From: Rhodospirillales bacterium
Lineage (GTDB): Bacteria > Pseudomonadota > Alphaproteobacteria > BOG-932 > Roseiterribacteraceae
Reading direction: 5' to 3'
DNA: 38,232 bases
Assembly (NCBI GenBank): GCA_028291345.1
Contig: JAQGIF010000274.1
Span: 1 to 38,232 of the forward strand
This document shows, one piece after another, positions 8,596-17,452 of the stretch (positions are counted from its first letter, which is position 1; each line of letters begins with the position of its first letter). The notes beneath the pieces are model-generated. The model made no database searches. It was not told where the DNA came from and worked only from the letters and a program-made list of their open reading frames with translations. The position numbers and the translations under genes were made by a program.

Positions 8596-9027
8596 ATGAG
8601 CGATGAAGCGACGATCATCCACGAGATCGAAACGAGCTACGCCGCCTATGCGGGGGCGTTCAACGATCAGAATATAGACGGCGTCGTCCGCTATATTTCG
8701 GCGCCCTATGTTATGACCATCGGCGCCAACGCGCCGATGGTGGCCGACAGCCCCGAACATGTCAGGGGCCTGTTCGAGAAATCGCTGGCCGGCATGAAGG
8801 GCCGCGGCTGGGCCAAGTCGGACTTCAAGACAGTCCATATCTGGCCGCTCTCAAACGACCACGCCCTGCTGATGACCGACATCACGCGGTACAAAGCCGA
8901 CGGATCGGTGCTGGAAAAAGGCCGCTACGTCTATTCCATCCGGCGTGCCGACCCGTCCTGGCAGATCACCGGCGTGACCGATGTCGCGCCGCCTTTCATG
9001 GGGCCGGGAGACTTTGCACGAGTCTAG
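8596..9027 (+). CDS. NTF2-like (SnoaL/DUF4440-type) small protein
   Basis: A 143-residue protein with the cone-shaped alpha+beta barrel pattern of the NTF2 superfamily. It has an N-terminal helix (IIHEIETSYAAYAGAFN), DGVVRYISAPYVMTI, and a closing strand pair around YVYSIRRADPSWQITG. Members include isomerases such as ketosteroid isomerase and many proteins of unknown role. The catalytic Tyr/Asp set of ketosteroid isomerase cannot be confirmed by eye. The start at 8596 has GGGAGAG upstream. It follows the esterase closely and is the last gene before a degraded stretch. Confidence 0.75.
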   Translation: MSDEATIIHEIETSYAAYAGAFNDQNIDGVVRYISAPYVMTIGANAPMVADSPEHVRGLFEKSLAGMKGRGWAKSDFKTVHIWPLSNDHALLMTDITRYKADGSVLEKGRYVYSIRRADPSWQITGVTDVAPPFMGPGDFARV

Positions 9028-9163
9028 TTGCGACTGGGAATGGCTGTCGGATGATTTGACACTATTGTAAAACGGCGGCAGTGGTGGCCAGCAACCCATT
9101 GATATAAAAAATGCCTTTTATTTGGCACAGCGATTGCTCGTGCAGGCGCATGATGGGTCCTGA

Positions 9164-9435
9164 ATGGGCCGTCGTTGGAAAGAATTCACAATAAACGTAA
9201 AACGCGCCCTCGTCGGTTTTTCGGCACTGCTGCTTTCGGCAATCGCGGCACCCGCCGGAGCGGTCAACCTATTGACCAACGGCTCGTTCGAGCAGACATC
9301 GCTCAGCACGTCGGGTTTCGTCACCAATTCGGATCTGACCGGCTGGATGACCACCTCGGGCTATACGTTCGAGGTCTTCCCGGGCATGGAAACGACGACC
9401 GGCATCGGCAGCGGCGTGAAGTTGTATCCGGGGCC
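9164..9435 (+). pseudogene. N-terminal fragment of a secreted PEP-CTERM-like protein
   Basis: The frame from ATG 9164 gives a signal peptide (ALVGFSALLLSAIAAPAGA) followed by NLLTNGSFEQTS, GWMTTSGYTFEVFPG and SGVKLYPG. This is the usual opening of exported PEP-CTERM or choice-of-anchor proteins. The similarity ends near 9435, where another gene fragment begins in a different frame. The frame then runs to a stop at 9520 with unrelated residues. The C-terminal body and sorting signal are gone, so no functional protein is expected. Confidence 0.6.
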
Positions 9436-9726
9436 AGCGGCAACGTGTTGGCGGGCACCCTGTGGGGCTTCTTCATTCATGGCAATGTGCGCTGGCGCTT
9501 CGGCTGGCTTGAATGGCTGATAGCCACTCCGGCATTCCACCACTGGCACCATACCCGCAGCGAGCACGCGGACAGGAACTATGCCGCGATGCTGCCCTAG
9601 CTGGACCGGCTGTTCGGCACCTATTACATGCCGAAGCGTGCACGGCCGGCGGATTATGGAACCGACACAGCGATCTCGCCCAACATGGCGGTGCAATTGC
9701 TGCATCCGATCCTCGCCGCAAAGTAA
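9436..9726 (+). pseudogene. C-terminal fragment of a sterol desaturase family protein
   Basis: From about 9436 the frame reads SGNVLAGTLWGFFIHGNVRW, EWLIATPAFHHWHHTRSEH, NYAAMLP, stop, LDRLFGTYYMPKR and a natural stop at 9724-9726. The HHWHH histidine box is typical of the fatty acid hydroxylase/sterol desaturase superfamily, which is membrane-bound and di-iron. The internal TAG at 9598-9600 stands where relatives carry Trp, consistent with a TGG to TAG change. The membrane-spanning N-terminal half is absent, replaced by the PEP-CTERM-like fragment. Confidence 0.72.
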
Positions 9727-9762
9727 ACATTCCGATCGGCGGCGCTTGAAGGCGAATGCGAT

Positions 9763-10074
9763 ATGGCGCTCGAGATCCGGCCGAACTGCGAATATTGCGA
9801 CAAGGATCTCCCTCCGGCATCCATTCAAGCGCGCATCTGCAGCTATGAATGCACGTTTTGCGCCGCGTGCGCGGACGGGGTTCTTCACAATGTTTGCCCG
9901 AACTGCGGCGGCGGGTTCGTCCCACGGCCCATTCGGCCCGTGACCGAATGGCGTCCGGGACTTTCCATCGTCAAGCGACCACCATCGGCCAAGCGTATCC
10001 ACCTGTCCTACAGCATCGACGACATCAAGGCTCATGCGGCACGTATCAAGGACATCCCGCCCGAGAAGCGCTGA
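9763..10074 (+). CDS. DUF1272 domain protein (small Cys-rich zinc-binding type)
   Basis: A 103-residue protein whose first 60 residues match DUF1272: RPNCEYCDKDLPP, ICSYECTFCAACADG and CPNCGGGFVPRP. The spaced CxxC and CxxxCxxC pairs look like a zinc ribbon or knuckle. No function is established for the family. The C-terminal 40 residues are less typical (SAKRIHLSYSIDDIKAH). ATG 9763 is preceded by a weak GAAGGCGA site. It stands alone between the gene scar and the convergent meta-cleavage operon. Confidence 0.8.
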   Translation: MALEIRPNCEYCDKDLPPASIQARICSYECTFCAACADGVLHNVCPNCGGGFVPRPIRPVTEWRPGLSIVKRPPSAKRIHLSYSIDDIKAHAARIKDIPPEKR

Positions 10075-10109
10075 AACGCCGCGCGCGCGGGCCTAAATCC
10101 CCGGCGGCG

Positions 10110-11159
10110 TCAGACCTCCGACGGGGCTGACCTGCCCTGCTGCTTCAGAATGTCGAGTGCTACGTCGACGATCATATCTTCCTGCCCGCCGATCATGCGG
10201 CGGCGGCCGAGTTCGACCAGGATCGTACGGGTGTCGAGGCCGTAATTCTTGGCTGCGGTCTCCGCATGGCGCAGGAAGCTGGAATAGACACCGGCATAGC
10301 CCAGCGACAGCGTCTCGCGATCGACCCGCACAGGGCGGTCCTGTAGCGGACGGACCAGATCCTCCGCCGCGTCCATCAGCGCGAACACGTCGCAGCCGGT
10401 CTTCCAGCCCTTGCGCTCAGCCGCGGCAACAAACACCTCCAGCGGCGCGTTGCCGGCTCCTGCACCCATGCCTGCCAGTGAGGCGTCGACGCGCAGAGCG
10501 CCGGTCTGCACCGCCGCCATCGAATTGGCAACGCCCAGGGAAAGGTTATGGTGAGCGTGGATGCCGCGTTCGGTCTCCGGCTTCAGCACCCGGTCATAAG
10601 CCTGTAGCCGTTCGATCACCCCCTCCATGTCGAGCGCGCCGCCGGAATCCACGACATAGACGCAATGGACGCCGTAAGATTCCATCAGCAGTGCCTGCTC
10701 GGCCAGCTTTTCCGGTCCGACCATGTGCGACATCATCAGGAAGCCCGAAACGTCCATGCCCAAGTCGCGCGCCGCCATAATGTGCTGGCGCGACACGTCT
10801 GCCTCTGTGCAATGGGTGGCGATGCGCACCGATCGGACGCCGATATCATAGGCGCGCTTCAGCTCGTCCACGGTGCCGATGCCGGGCAACAGCAAGGTGG
10901 TCAGGACCGACTTCTTGATGACGTCGGCGACGGCTTCGAGCCATTCCCAGTCGGTATGGGCGCCAAAGCCGTAATTGAAGCTGGCGCCGTTCAGCCCGTC
11001 GCCGTGGGCGACCTCGATCGCATCGACGCCGGCATCGTCCAGCGCCTTGGCGATGGTGCGGACGTGGTCGATGCCGTACATGTGCCGGATGGCGTGCATG
11101 CCGTCACGCAAGGTGACGTCCTGGATATAGATCTTGGTTTCGGTCGGATCGTAATTCAT
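10110..11159 (-). CDS. hsaF: 4-hydroxy-2-oxovalerate aldolase (HsaF/DmpG/MhpE type)
   Basis: A 349-residue class II pyruvate aldolase of the DRE-TIM family. It splits 4-hydroxy-2-oxoacids to pyruvate and an aldehyde. Visible are [12 protein letters not shown] with Arg18 and Asp19 (metal and substrate contacts), the metal-binding HAHHN segment and the [12 protein letters not shown] loop. Start ATG 11159 lies one base after the stop of the dehydrogenase gene and gives a normal N-terminus; ATG 11168 is a possible alternative. The aldolase and dehydrogenase form a channelling complex in known systems, and the coupled gene order supports this. In steroid breakdown the substrate would be 4-hydroxy-2-oxohexanoate, giving propionaldehyde. 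It is the last gene of the operon. Confidence 0.93.
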   Translation of the reverse strand: MNYDPTETKIYIQDVTLRDGMHAIRHMYGIDHVRTIAKALDDAGVDAIEVAHGDGLNGASFNYGFGAHTDWEWLEAVADVIKKSVLTTLLLPGIGTVDELKRAYDIGVRSVRIATHCTEADVSRQHIMAARDLGMDVSGFLMMSHMVGPEKLAEQALLMESYGVHCVYVVDSGGALDMEGVIERLQAYDRVLKPETERGIHAHHNLSLGVANSMAAVQTGALRVDASLAGMGAGAGNAPLEVFVAAAERKGWKTGCDVFALMDAAEDLVRPLQDRPVRVDRETLSLGYAGVYSSFLRHAETAAKNYGLDTRTILVELGRRRMIGGQEDMIVDVALDILKQQGRSAPSEV

Positions 11160-11160
11160 C

Positions 11161-12096
11161 TCAAGCATTCCCCAACAGACGTGCCGCAATCCGTTCAGCT
11201 GTGCCATGCGCGGCCGCGGTCATGATATCGAGATTGCCGGCATAAGGTGGCAGATAATCGCCCGCACCTTCGACCTCGAGATAGATCGAGGTCTTTACAC
11301 CGGTGAAATCGCCATAGCCCGGAATATGGACCGGCCGGTTGGAGCCGAAGCGTTCGAACTGCACCTCCTGCTTCAGGCGATAGCCCGGGACATAGGTCTG
11401 CACATCGGCCACCATCCGCTTCACAGACTCCTCGATCACCGAGAATTCGACGTCGTCGGACAGGGTGAAGATCGTGTCGCGCATGATCATCGGTGGCTCG
11501 GCCGGGTTCAGGATGATGATCGCCTTGCCGCGCTCGGCGCCGCCCACCACCTCGACGCCGCGCGCCGTGGTGCGGGTGAATTCATCGATATTGGCGCGGG
11601 TGCCGGGGCCGGCTGAGCGCGACGATACCGAAGCCACGATCTCGGCATAAGGCACCCGCGCAACGCGCGAAACTGCGGCCACCATCGGAATGGTCGCCTG
11701 GCCGCCGCAGGTCACCATATTGACGTTCTGCGCATCGAGGTTCTGCGCCCCGTTCACCGGCGGAATGGTGAGCGGACCGATCGCCGCCGGGGTGAGGTCG
11801 ATCACCCGCTTGCCGTCGCGCTTCAGAATGTCGTTGTGGTGCTTGTGTGCATAGGCCGAGGTGGCGTCGAATACGATGCCAATATCGGCGTAATGCTTGG
11901 ACGCAACCAGGCCGTCGATGCCCTTGTCGATCGCCTCAAGCCCTAATGCCCGCGCCTTGGACAGCCCCTCGGATTCCGGGTCGATGCCGACAACCGCGAC
12001 GAGTTGGAGCAGCTTGCCCTTGTTCACCAGCTTCATCATCAGATCGGTGCCAATATTGCCCGACCCGATGATCGCGACCTTGATCTTCTGCGTCAT
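11161..12096 (-). CDS. hsaG: Acylating acetaldehyde/propionaldehyde dehydrogenase (HsaG/DmpF type)
   Basis: A 311-residue CoA-acylating aldehyde dehydrogenase that oxidises the aldehyde made by the aldolase to acyl-CoA with NAD+. The NAD-binding GSGNIG is at 11-16, the catalytic Cys130 is in [11 protein letters not shown], and the [17 protein letters not shown] segment is family-typical. ATG 12096 is supported by GGAGAA eight bases upstream; a longer upstream frame reaching 12279 overlaps the hydratase gene and is not used. In the steroid route propionaldehyde would give propionyl-CoA, while in phenol or biphenyl routes acetaldehyde gives acetyl-CoA. Substrate size cannot be judged here. Confidence 0.94.
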   Translation of the reverse strand: MTQKIKVAIIGSGNIGTDLMMKLVNKGKLLQLVAVVGIDPESEGLSKARALGLEAIDKGIDGLVASKHYADIGIVFDATSAYAHKHHNDILKRDGKRVIDLTPAAIGPLTIPPVNGAQNLDAQNVNMVTCGGQATIPMVAAVSRVARVPYAEIVASVSSRSAGPGTRANIDEFTRTTARGVEVVGGAERGKAIIILNPAEPPMIMRDTIFTLSDDVEFSVIEESVKRMVADVQTYVPGYRLKQEVQFERFGSNRPVHIPGYGDFTGVKTSIYLEVEGAGDYLPPYAGNLDIMTAAAHGTAERIAARLLGNA

Positions 12097-12122
12097 ATGA
12101 TTTTCTCCGGCGCTTATGTGCT

Positions 12123-12911
12123 TCAGGCGAAACGTATCGAGGTGGCGCCGACACCCGACAGGTCCATTGTGAATATGTCTCCGGGACGCGCAGGTTCCAA
12201 CGGCACCAGCGAGCCCGATAGGATTATATCGCCTGCTGACAGCGTCACGCCATAGGGACCGAGCGTATTGGCAAGCCATGCCACCGCTGCCAGCGGCGAA
12301 CCCTGCACTGCGGCACCCAAACCCTCGCTCAGCGGCACACCGTTCTTGGTCACCGTGACCTTGAGCGCGGCAAGATCGAAATCGCGCGGATTAGCGCGCG
12401 CCTTGCCCAGCACGAAAACACCGCACGAGGCATTGTCGGCCACTGTATCGACGATCTTGATCTTCCAGTCGGCGATCCGGGAATCGACGATCTCGAAACA
12501 GGGCATGATGTAGTCTGTCGCGTCGAGCACATCCTGCATGCTGACGCCGGGCCCTTTCAGGTCCTTCTTCAGCATGAAGCCGATTTCGGCCTCGGCACGC
12601 GGCTGGATCAGCCCGTCGGCAATGACGGCGGTTCCACCATCGGGGATTTCCATGACGTCGGTCAGGAAGCCGAAATCGGGCTGGCGCACATTCAGCATGT
12701 CCTGCACGGGCTTGCTGGTGACGCCAATCTTCTTGCCGACCACGATCTCACCATCGACCAGGCGCTTTTCCAGGAAGCCCAGCGAAATCTTGTAGGCATC
12801 GTCGATTGTCAAATCCGGCGAGCGGGTGCTGAGCGGGACGATGGGCTTGCGCGCGCGGAGCGCCTCATACAGCTCTGCGCTATAGGATTCGAGTTCGTCG
12901 GGCGTGGCCAT
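12123..12911 (-). CDS. hsaE: 2-hydroxypenta(hexa)-2,4-dienoate hydratase (HsaE/BphH/DmpE type)
   Basis: A 262-residue member of the fumarylacetoacetase-like hydratase group. It adds water to 2-hydroxy-2,4-dienoates to give the 4-hydroxy-2-oxoacid used by the aldolase. Recognisable parts are [22 protein letters not shown], the metal-site region [10 protein letters not shown] and [18 protein letters not shown] 12911 follows GGAG, and the hydrolase stop lies only 5 bases upstream. The order hydrolase-hydratase-dehydrogenase-aldolase follows the chemistry of the pathway. Confidence 0.93.
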   Translation of the reverse strand: MATPDELESYSAELYEALRARKPIVPLSTRSPDLTIDDAYKISLGFLEKRLVDGEIVVGKKIGVTSKPVQDMLNVRQPDFGFLTDVMEIPDGGTAVIADGLIQPRAEAEIGFMLKKDLKGPGVSMQDVLDATDYIMPCFEIVDSRIADWKIKIVDTVADNASCGVFVLGKARANPRDFDLAALKVTVTKNGVPLSEGLGAAVQGSPLAAVAWLANTLGPYGVTLSAGDIILSGSLVPLEPARPGDIFTMDLSGVGATSIRFA

Positions 12912-12916
12912 ATCGT

Positions 12917-13747
12917 TTACTCCGCCAGGAAATCGAGGACGGCGCGGTTGAACTGCGCCGCATATTCGACCATCACCCAGTGACCGCACGCCGCCTGCAT
13001 GACGAAGCGCGAATTCGGGCAGGCCTCTAATATCTTGATATAGCCGGTATGCGGGCAGAACGCATCCTGAATGCCCCAGAAGCCCAGGATCGGGGCCTTG
13101 ATCTCGGAAAGGCGCGGCGTCAGGTCGGCCACGCGCATGCGGCCGAACACATCCTTGGATTGGGTTTTCAGAACCTCGTAGCGCTCATCGACAAGATCGG
13201 GCGTGATGTGCCTGGGGTCATGCACCAGCAGGCGCAGCAATTCCGCCAACCCATCGCGATCGACGCCCTTGGCCGAACCGGCGGCCATCTTCTGGATGCC
13301 GCTCATGGCGAAATAGGCCTCGCGCGGCTCGATCCCGCCCGGCGCCATCATTACCAGCTTGCTGACGAATTCCGGCCGCTTGAGCGCGATATTGAGCGCG
13401 ATGGCGCCACCCAGTGAATTACCGACCAAGGTCGCCTCCTTGACGCCGATCGCGTCCAGGAGCTCCAGCAGCGTGTCGGTAAACAGATCGAGTGTGTAAT
13501 CGACATCGGAAAGTTTCGACGACCAGCCGTAACCGATCAGGTCGGGCACGATCGAGCGATAGCCGGCCGCACCGAAGACCGGATAGTTGTTCTTGAAATT
13601 GCTGTGGCCGGACGCGCCGAGTCCGCTGCCGTGGATGAAGACCACCGCCGGGCCGTCGCCCATCTCGCGGTAAGCCATCGTGTGACCCGACTGAACCTGG
13701 ACCGTAGTGGCCTCTTTCGGCAGCGACTGCAGATCGATGGCGGACAT
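12917..13747 (-). CDS. hsaD: Meta-cleavage product C-C hydrolase (HsaD/BphD type)
   Basis: A 276-residue alpha/beta hydrolase that cleaves a carbon-carbon bond in the ring-fission product of an extradiol dioxygenase. The signature HGSGLGASGHSNFKNN (39-54), the nucleophile Ser111 in GNSLGG, Asp228 in WGIQDAF and His256 in CGHWVMVE form a complete catalytic triad. ATG 13747 is preceded by AGAGGGGAA. It is the first gene of the four-gene lower-pathway operon. In steroid breakdown HsaD splits 4,9-DSHA into HIP and 2-hydroxyhexa-2,4-dienoate. The FadD3 and Ipd homologues in this window make that role more likely than a biphenyl-type one. No extradiol dioxygenase is found here. Confidence 0.92.
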   Translation of the reverse strand: MSAIDLQSLPKEATTVQVQSGHTMAYREMGDGPAVVFIHGSGLGASGHSNFKNNYPVFGAAGYRSIVPDLIGYGWSSKLSDVDYTLDLFTDTLLELLDAIGVKEATLVGNSLGGAIALNIALKRPEFVSKLVMMAPGGIEPREAYFAMSGIQKMAAGSAKGVDRDGLAELLRLLVHDPRHITPDLVDERYEVLKTQSKDVFGRMRVADLTPRLSEIKAPILGFWGIQDAFCPHTGYIKILEACPNSRFVMQAACGHWVMVEYAAQFNRAVLDFLAE

Positions 13748-14046
13748 GTATTCCCCTCTACCGCTATGCAATAAATACGTAGGTTCAACCCGCGCCGGCT
13801 ACGCGTTATGCTATACAGGTGGCCTCAGCACACGGCTTTGCCTGAAACACGCGACAGGAAATAGCGCAGAACTACCCCATATGCCAGCCATCCGGACGAT
13901 CTTCGACAGCTTCCACTTGATCCCCCGCCGCTTGGATGATTATGTGCGGCCCTGGCCGGCATCCGAGAGTGACCCTCGTTAAAGGTCCGTCGAGCACACA
14001 TGCTTCGACGCGGGTTCGCGAGGCGGCTTCGGGGGAGACATTGGGT
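13748..14046. promoter_or_regulatory. Divergent promoter region between the hydrolase operon and the sulfotransferase operon
   Basis: This 299-base gap separates the starts of two divergent operons and must contain both promoters. A hairpin-like dyad CGTCGAGCA / TGCTTCGACG with one bulged base spans 13988-14010, close to the sulfotransferase start. No convincing -35/-10 pair is seen. The dyad is only a candidate operator. Confidence 0.35.
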
Positions 14047-15219
14047 ATGAGCGACACGGCGATAAGCAGCATTGACCAGATGACCGAGGAAGCGCTGCTG
14101 GGCGAGGCCAAGCGGCAAGCCGGTCTCGGCGATTTCGGAGATCTTTGGTTCCTTGAGCCGATGGGCAAGCTGCTGGAATCGATTCATAAGGAGGCTAAGC
14201 TCAGCCCCGCCGGTGTCGCGGGTCAGGGTGCCAGGATCGTGCACGGGCTGGTCAGCCGCCTGCGCCTGCAGGATGCGCTAAAGCGCAACCCGGAAATCCA
14301 CGATGAAAAAGTCACCGTCGCCGGCACGATCGTCGGTCTGCCGCGCACCGGCAGCACAATGTTCCACCGCATGCTGTCGAACGCACCCGGCATCAACAGC
14401 ATCAAATGGTTTGAGACCCAGTTCTATGCCCCCTTCGCCGGGGAGGAGCGCGGCGATCCGGTCGAGCGCCGCCGCCTCGCAACCGAGGTGATGGACGGCT
14501 ATGTCAAAGCTGGCATGATGTCGATCCATCCGTTCGCGATTGACGCGCCGGATGAAGAGATCATCATCATGGATCAGTTCTTCGTCGGCACCATGCCAGA
14601 ATCCGCGATGTATGTACCGAGCTATTCCAACTGGCTCAGCAGCTTCGACCATACCAAGGCCTATCAAGACCTGAAGACCATCCTGAAATTCTTCCAGTGG
14701 CAGGATAAAGGCCGTCAGGGAAAGCGCTGGATCCTGAAGACGCCGGGCCACCTGCCGACATTGGACACACTGTTCAAGGTCTTCCCGGAAACGACCGTTA
14801 TCACGACGCATCGCGATCCGATTCAGACCGTGCCGTCTTATTGCAGCATGGTGAATTCCCTAGTCCACATGAATTCGAACGATGTTGACGACGTTGGGGT
14901 CGGCCGCTTCACCGAAAAGCGCTGGGCCGGCTTTCTGGAGCGGTACGAGGCTGCGCGTGAGCGCATCGGACGTCATCGTTTCATCGACATCAAATATGAG
15001 GACCTTCTGAAGGCGCCGCTGGAACAGGCGCGGCCCGTTCTGGCCAAACTTGGCATCGAGATGACTGAAGAGGTCGAGAATGCGATGAAAGAGTGGCTGA
15101 GCGAGAATGCCCGGGAGAACCGCGCAGCCCATCATTACACGCTGGAGCAGTTCGGGCTTTCAACCGGAGAGCTGGAACGGGATTTCGAATCCTATCGGGA
15201 ACGCTTCATTCTGTCATAG
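14047..15219 (+). CDS. PAPS-dependent sulfotransferase family protein
   Basis: A 390-residue protein of the Sulfotransfer_3 type. It would transfer sulfate from PAPS to a hydroxyl group in the cytoplasm. The 5'-phosphosulfate loop is GLPRTGST at 97-104, and the 3'-phosphate-binding region is RWILKTPGH plus TTHRDPIQTVPS with Arg256. ATG 14047 follows GGGGGAGA; a frame extending to 13936 lacks a ribosome site. It is the first of three genes on the same strand (DUF1214 and VOC follow), with a 51-base gap to the next. The acceptor is unknown. In this setting a steroid or polycyclic alcohol is possible, but members of the family also act on lipids and sugars. Confidence 0.87.
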   Translation: MSDTAISSIDQMTEEALLGEAKRQAGLGDFGDLWFLEPMGKLLESIHKEAKLSPAGVAGQGARIVHGLVSRLRLQDALKRNPEIHDEKVTVAGTIVGLPRTGSTMFHRMLSNAPGINSIKWFETQFYAPFAGEERGDPVERRRLATEVMDGYVKAGMMSIHPFAIDAPDEEIIIMDQFFVGTMPESAMYVPSYSNWLSSFDHTKAYQDLKTILKFFQWQDKGRQGKRWILKTPGHLPTLDTLFKVFPETTVITTHRDPIQTVPSYCSMVNSLVHMNSNDVDDVGVGRFTEKRWAGFLERYEAARERIGRHRFIDIKYEDLLKAPLEQARPVLAKLGIEMTEEVENAMKEWLSENARENRAAHHYTLEQFGLSTGELERDFESYRERFILS

Positions 15220-15270
15220 CAGAATAGTTTCCGATATAGTTAGACCCGAAACTGGTTTAGGAAAAATATC

Positions 15271-16371
15271 ATGGCCGATTCCGATCATGCGTCGCGCGTC
15301 ATCAGCGGCAAGACCTGGGAAGATTTCTGCGATGCGCTGAAAGATGCCGGCAAGGTCATCCTGCGCCCCGAGGCGCCCGCGACCGAGCTCGACCGCGCCG
15401 AGGGCTGGCGCTATCTCAGCCGCCTGCTGCGCCTGGGCCTCGAGAGCAAGCTGGAATTCGCCGATACGGATTTCCCGGTGCTTTATGCCCTGTCGCACAC
15501 CACGGCGAAGATCGGGGCGGATAATCCCGACAACATCTATCACAACGCGACGATCGACGGGTCGAAGGAATACCGCCTGAAGGGTATGCGGGGCACGGTC
15601 CCCTATTTCAGCTGGGGCACAAAGGCCAACCGCTACACGACCGACGGCACGATGACCTCGACCGGTGAGCTGGACACGCACTCGTTGGTGGTAGAGCCCG
15701 ACGGTACGTTCGAGATCATCCTGAGCCAGAAGAAGCAGGGCAAGAACTGGCTGCCAATGGCCGCCGATTCCACCATGCTGCTGGGGCGTCAGACCTTCCT
15801 CGACCGCGCCACGGAAATCCCAGCCCAGGTCACCATCGAGCAGATCAACGGGCCCAAGCTTCCGAAGCCGCTCAGCGCCAAGCAACTGGATGAGGGCCTC
15901 CATGAAGCTGTGCAGTTCGTCACCGGCACGGCACGCGCTTTTGCCGTGCTGTCGCAGGATTTCCAGCGCAAGCCCAATGACTGGATCACCACCGAACAGG
16001 AACATTGGTACAAGATCGGCGGCGACCCGAAGATCTTCTATCTGCACGCCTATTGGGCACTGAAGCCCGACGAGGCTCTGGTGATCGAGGGCCCGGTGCC
16101 GGACTGTGCCTTCTGGAACATTCAGCTCGACAATTACTGGTGGGAATCGCTGGATTACCGTTACTTGTCGGCGCATGTGCAAAAGGGCAGCGCCAAGTAC
16201 AATAAGGACGGATCTGTCACGATCGTGATCGCCGCCGAGGATACAGGGGTGGGCAACTTCATCGACACGGCGGGCCATACCAGCGGAACCTTGCTGCTGC
16301 GGTGGGTCGACGCCAAGTCGCACCCGATTCCGACCTGCAAGGTCGTGAAGCTGTCCGATTTAAAGGCTTAG
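15271..16371 (+). CDS. DUF1214 domain protein
   Basis: A 366-residue protein matching the DUF1214 family, often found with DUF1254 proteins. Typical features are the late segments FWNIQLDNYWWESLDYRY and VIAAEDTGVGNFIDTAGH, followed by a Trp-containing C-terminus (LLLRWVDAKSHPIPTCKVVKL). No signal peptide or membrane segment is visible, so it seems cytoplasmic. No enzymatic role is established for the family. It lies between the sulfotransferase and the VOC gene (13-base gap to the latter), which suggests a shared pathway. Confidence 0.85.
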   Translation: MADSDHASRVISGKTWEDFCDALKDAGKVILRPEAPATELDRAEGWRYLSRLLRLGLESKLEFADTDFPVLYALSHTTAKIGADNPDNIYHNATIDGSKEYRLKGMRGTVPYFSWGTKANRYTTDGTMTSTGELDTHSLVVEPDGTFEIILSQKKQGKNWLPMAADSTMLLGRQTFLDRATEIPAQVTIEQINGPKLPKPLSAKQLDEGLHEAVQFVTGTARAFAVLSQDFQRKPNDWITTEQEHWYKIGGDPKIFYLHAYWALKPDEALVIEGPVPDCAFWNIQLDNYWWESLDYRYLSAHVQKGSAKYNKDGSVTIVIAAEDTGVGNFIDTAGHTSGTLLLRWVDAKSHPIPTCKVVKLSDLKA

Positions 16372-16384
16372 GGAGAGCGCGATC

Positions 16385-16888
16385 ATGGCGGCACCGGGTT
16401 CGAACCGTAAACTCTTTGGCGAGCTCGGGCTGCCGCAAATCGCGCAGATCGGCTTCGTGGTCCGCGATCTGGAACAATCGATCGCTTTATACGAGCCGCT
16501 GTTCGGCCCATTCAAGCGGGCGCCGGCAGAATTCGCGAGACAGATGGCATCCTATAAGGGACAACCGCGCAGCCCCTATGAGCTCAAGATCGCCTTCGGT
16601 CATTCCGGCGATGTCGAGATCGAACTGATCCAATGGGTCGAGGGCGACACGCCCCACCGCGATTTCCTGGCAAGCGGCCGCGAGGGCATGCATCACGTCC
16701 AGTTCCGCGTCGACGATTGCGACGCCTGGGTCGCCAAGCTGAACGCATCCGGCTACCAGACCGTCTGGTACGACCGCCTGCGCCCCGACATCGCCTATGC
16801 CTATATGGAACGCCCGGGCGACCCGCTGCTGGTCGAGTTCCTGGAATATCCGGCGAGCGGGGATGCGACTGAGCCGCTACCGGATTAA
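16385..16888 (+). CDS. VOC (glyoxalase/epimerase-like) family protein
   Basis: A 167-residue vicinal-oxygen-chelate protein with two beta-alpha-beta-beta-beta modules. The N-terminal module begins QIGFVVRDLEQSIALYEPLFG, and the C-terminal one has GMHHVQFRVDDCDAWVAKL and PLLVEFLEY. Likely metal ligands are His in MHHVQF and Glu in LLVEFLE. The size fits lactoylglutathione-lyase or methylmalonyl-CoA epimerase relatives, not the 290-residue extradiol dioxygenases. AGGGAGAG supports ATG 16385. As third gene of the sulfotransferase operon it may isomerise or rearrange an intermediate. The reaction is unknown. Confidence 0.85.
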   Translation: MAAPGSNRKLFGELGLPQIAQIGFVVRDLEQSIALYEPLFGPFKRAPAEFARQMASYKGQPRSPYELKIAFGHSGDVEIELIQWVEGDTPHRDFLASGREGMHHVQFRVDDCDAWVAKLNASGYQTVWYDRLRPDIAYAYMERPGDPLLVEFLEYPASGDATEPLPD

Positions 16889-16894
16889 GGCTGA

Positions 16895-17221
16895 TTACAG
16901 TGCAAATCCCAGCTGAATTCTGCTGGCGCGATCGACGCGCCTGGATATGGTGCGCGGAAGCGTTCCTACCAGATTTTTGATTCGAGCCTTCGATACTGTC
17001 GTCAACTGGTCCGCCATCGCTTTGCTCTTCTGGCTGGCGACTGTAACCAAGGCCTCACTAGGATAAAGACGTCCCGCGTTGCTGGTCAGCGGAACGACTT
17101 GGGCACAATTGAGTGCGGTGTACGCTGCGTCGTTACCGACGATGATCGCCGGTCTGGTTTTTCAGATTTCCCCACCGATAGCCGGATAGAAATCGACCCA
17201 CCAGACCTCACCGCGACGCAC
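16895..17221 (-). pseudogene. MazF/PemK-type toxin, inactivated by a stop codon
   Basis: From GTG 17221 the frame reads MRRGEVWWVDFYPAIGGEI, then TGA at 17162-17164 (codon 20), then KTRPAIIVGND, VVPLTSNAGRLYPSE, KAMADQLTTVSKARI and a natural stop at 16895-16897. The RGEVWWVDFDP and KTRPAIIV blocks are the conserved start of MazF endoribonucleases. Relatives carry Arg at the stop position, consistent with a CGA to TGA change. It overlaps the end of the frameshifted antitoxin reading frame, as usual for such pairs. Confidence 0.8.
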
Positions 17222-17280
17222 GAACGCCGTCGCCGATTAGCGCTTCGCTCCACTCCAGTGCCTCACGCTCGCGTTCGTCG

Positions 17281-17439
17281 TCAGGCGGCCATCGCACGAT
17301 AGCCTTCGCCGATTTCGCCGGAGGTTACATGCGGGTGGGCCAAATCCTCAATAAAACGGCTCATCTTACGACCGCCGACGACGCGGACCAGGCCGTCATA
17401 GACAGCCTCATCGATCGAAATTGTCATTCTGCGTTGCAT
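17281..17439 (-). pseudogene. MazE-like antitoxin, frameshifted
   Basis: ATG 17439, preceded by GGAAAG, starts MQRRMTISIDEAVYDGL, GGRKMSRFIEDLAHPHV and GEGYRAMAA, then meets TGA at 17281-17283. Skipping one base at this point restores DDEREREALEWSEALIGDG, the usual toxin-binding tail, which runs on to about 17210. So a one-base insertion truncates the protein to 52 residues. The N-terminal half looks like a ribbon-helix-helix or similar DNA-binding part and could still bind its operator. Confidence 0.75.
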
Positions 17440-17452
17440 ACCGTCTTTCCAC

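Noticed and set aside
15214-16323. A 369-codon open frame antisense to the DUF1214 gene
   Set aside because: It lacks motifs and a ribosome site, while the DUF1214 gene has conserved C-terminal segments.
16385-16888. Extradiol dioxygenase (HsaC) identity for the VOC protein
   Set aside because: At 167 residues it is about half the size of type I extradiol dioxygenases and lacks their second domain and iron-ligand layout.
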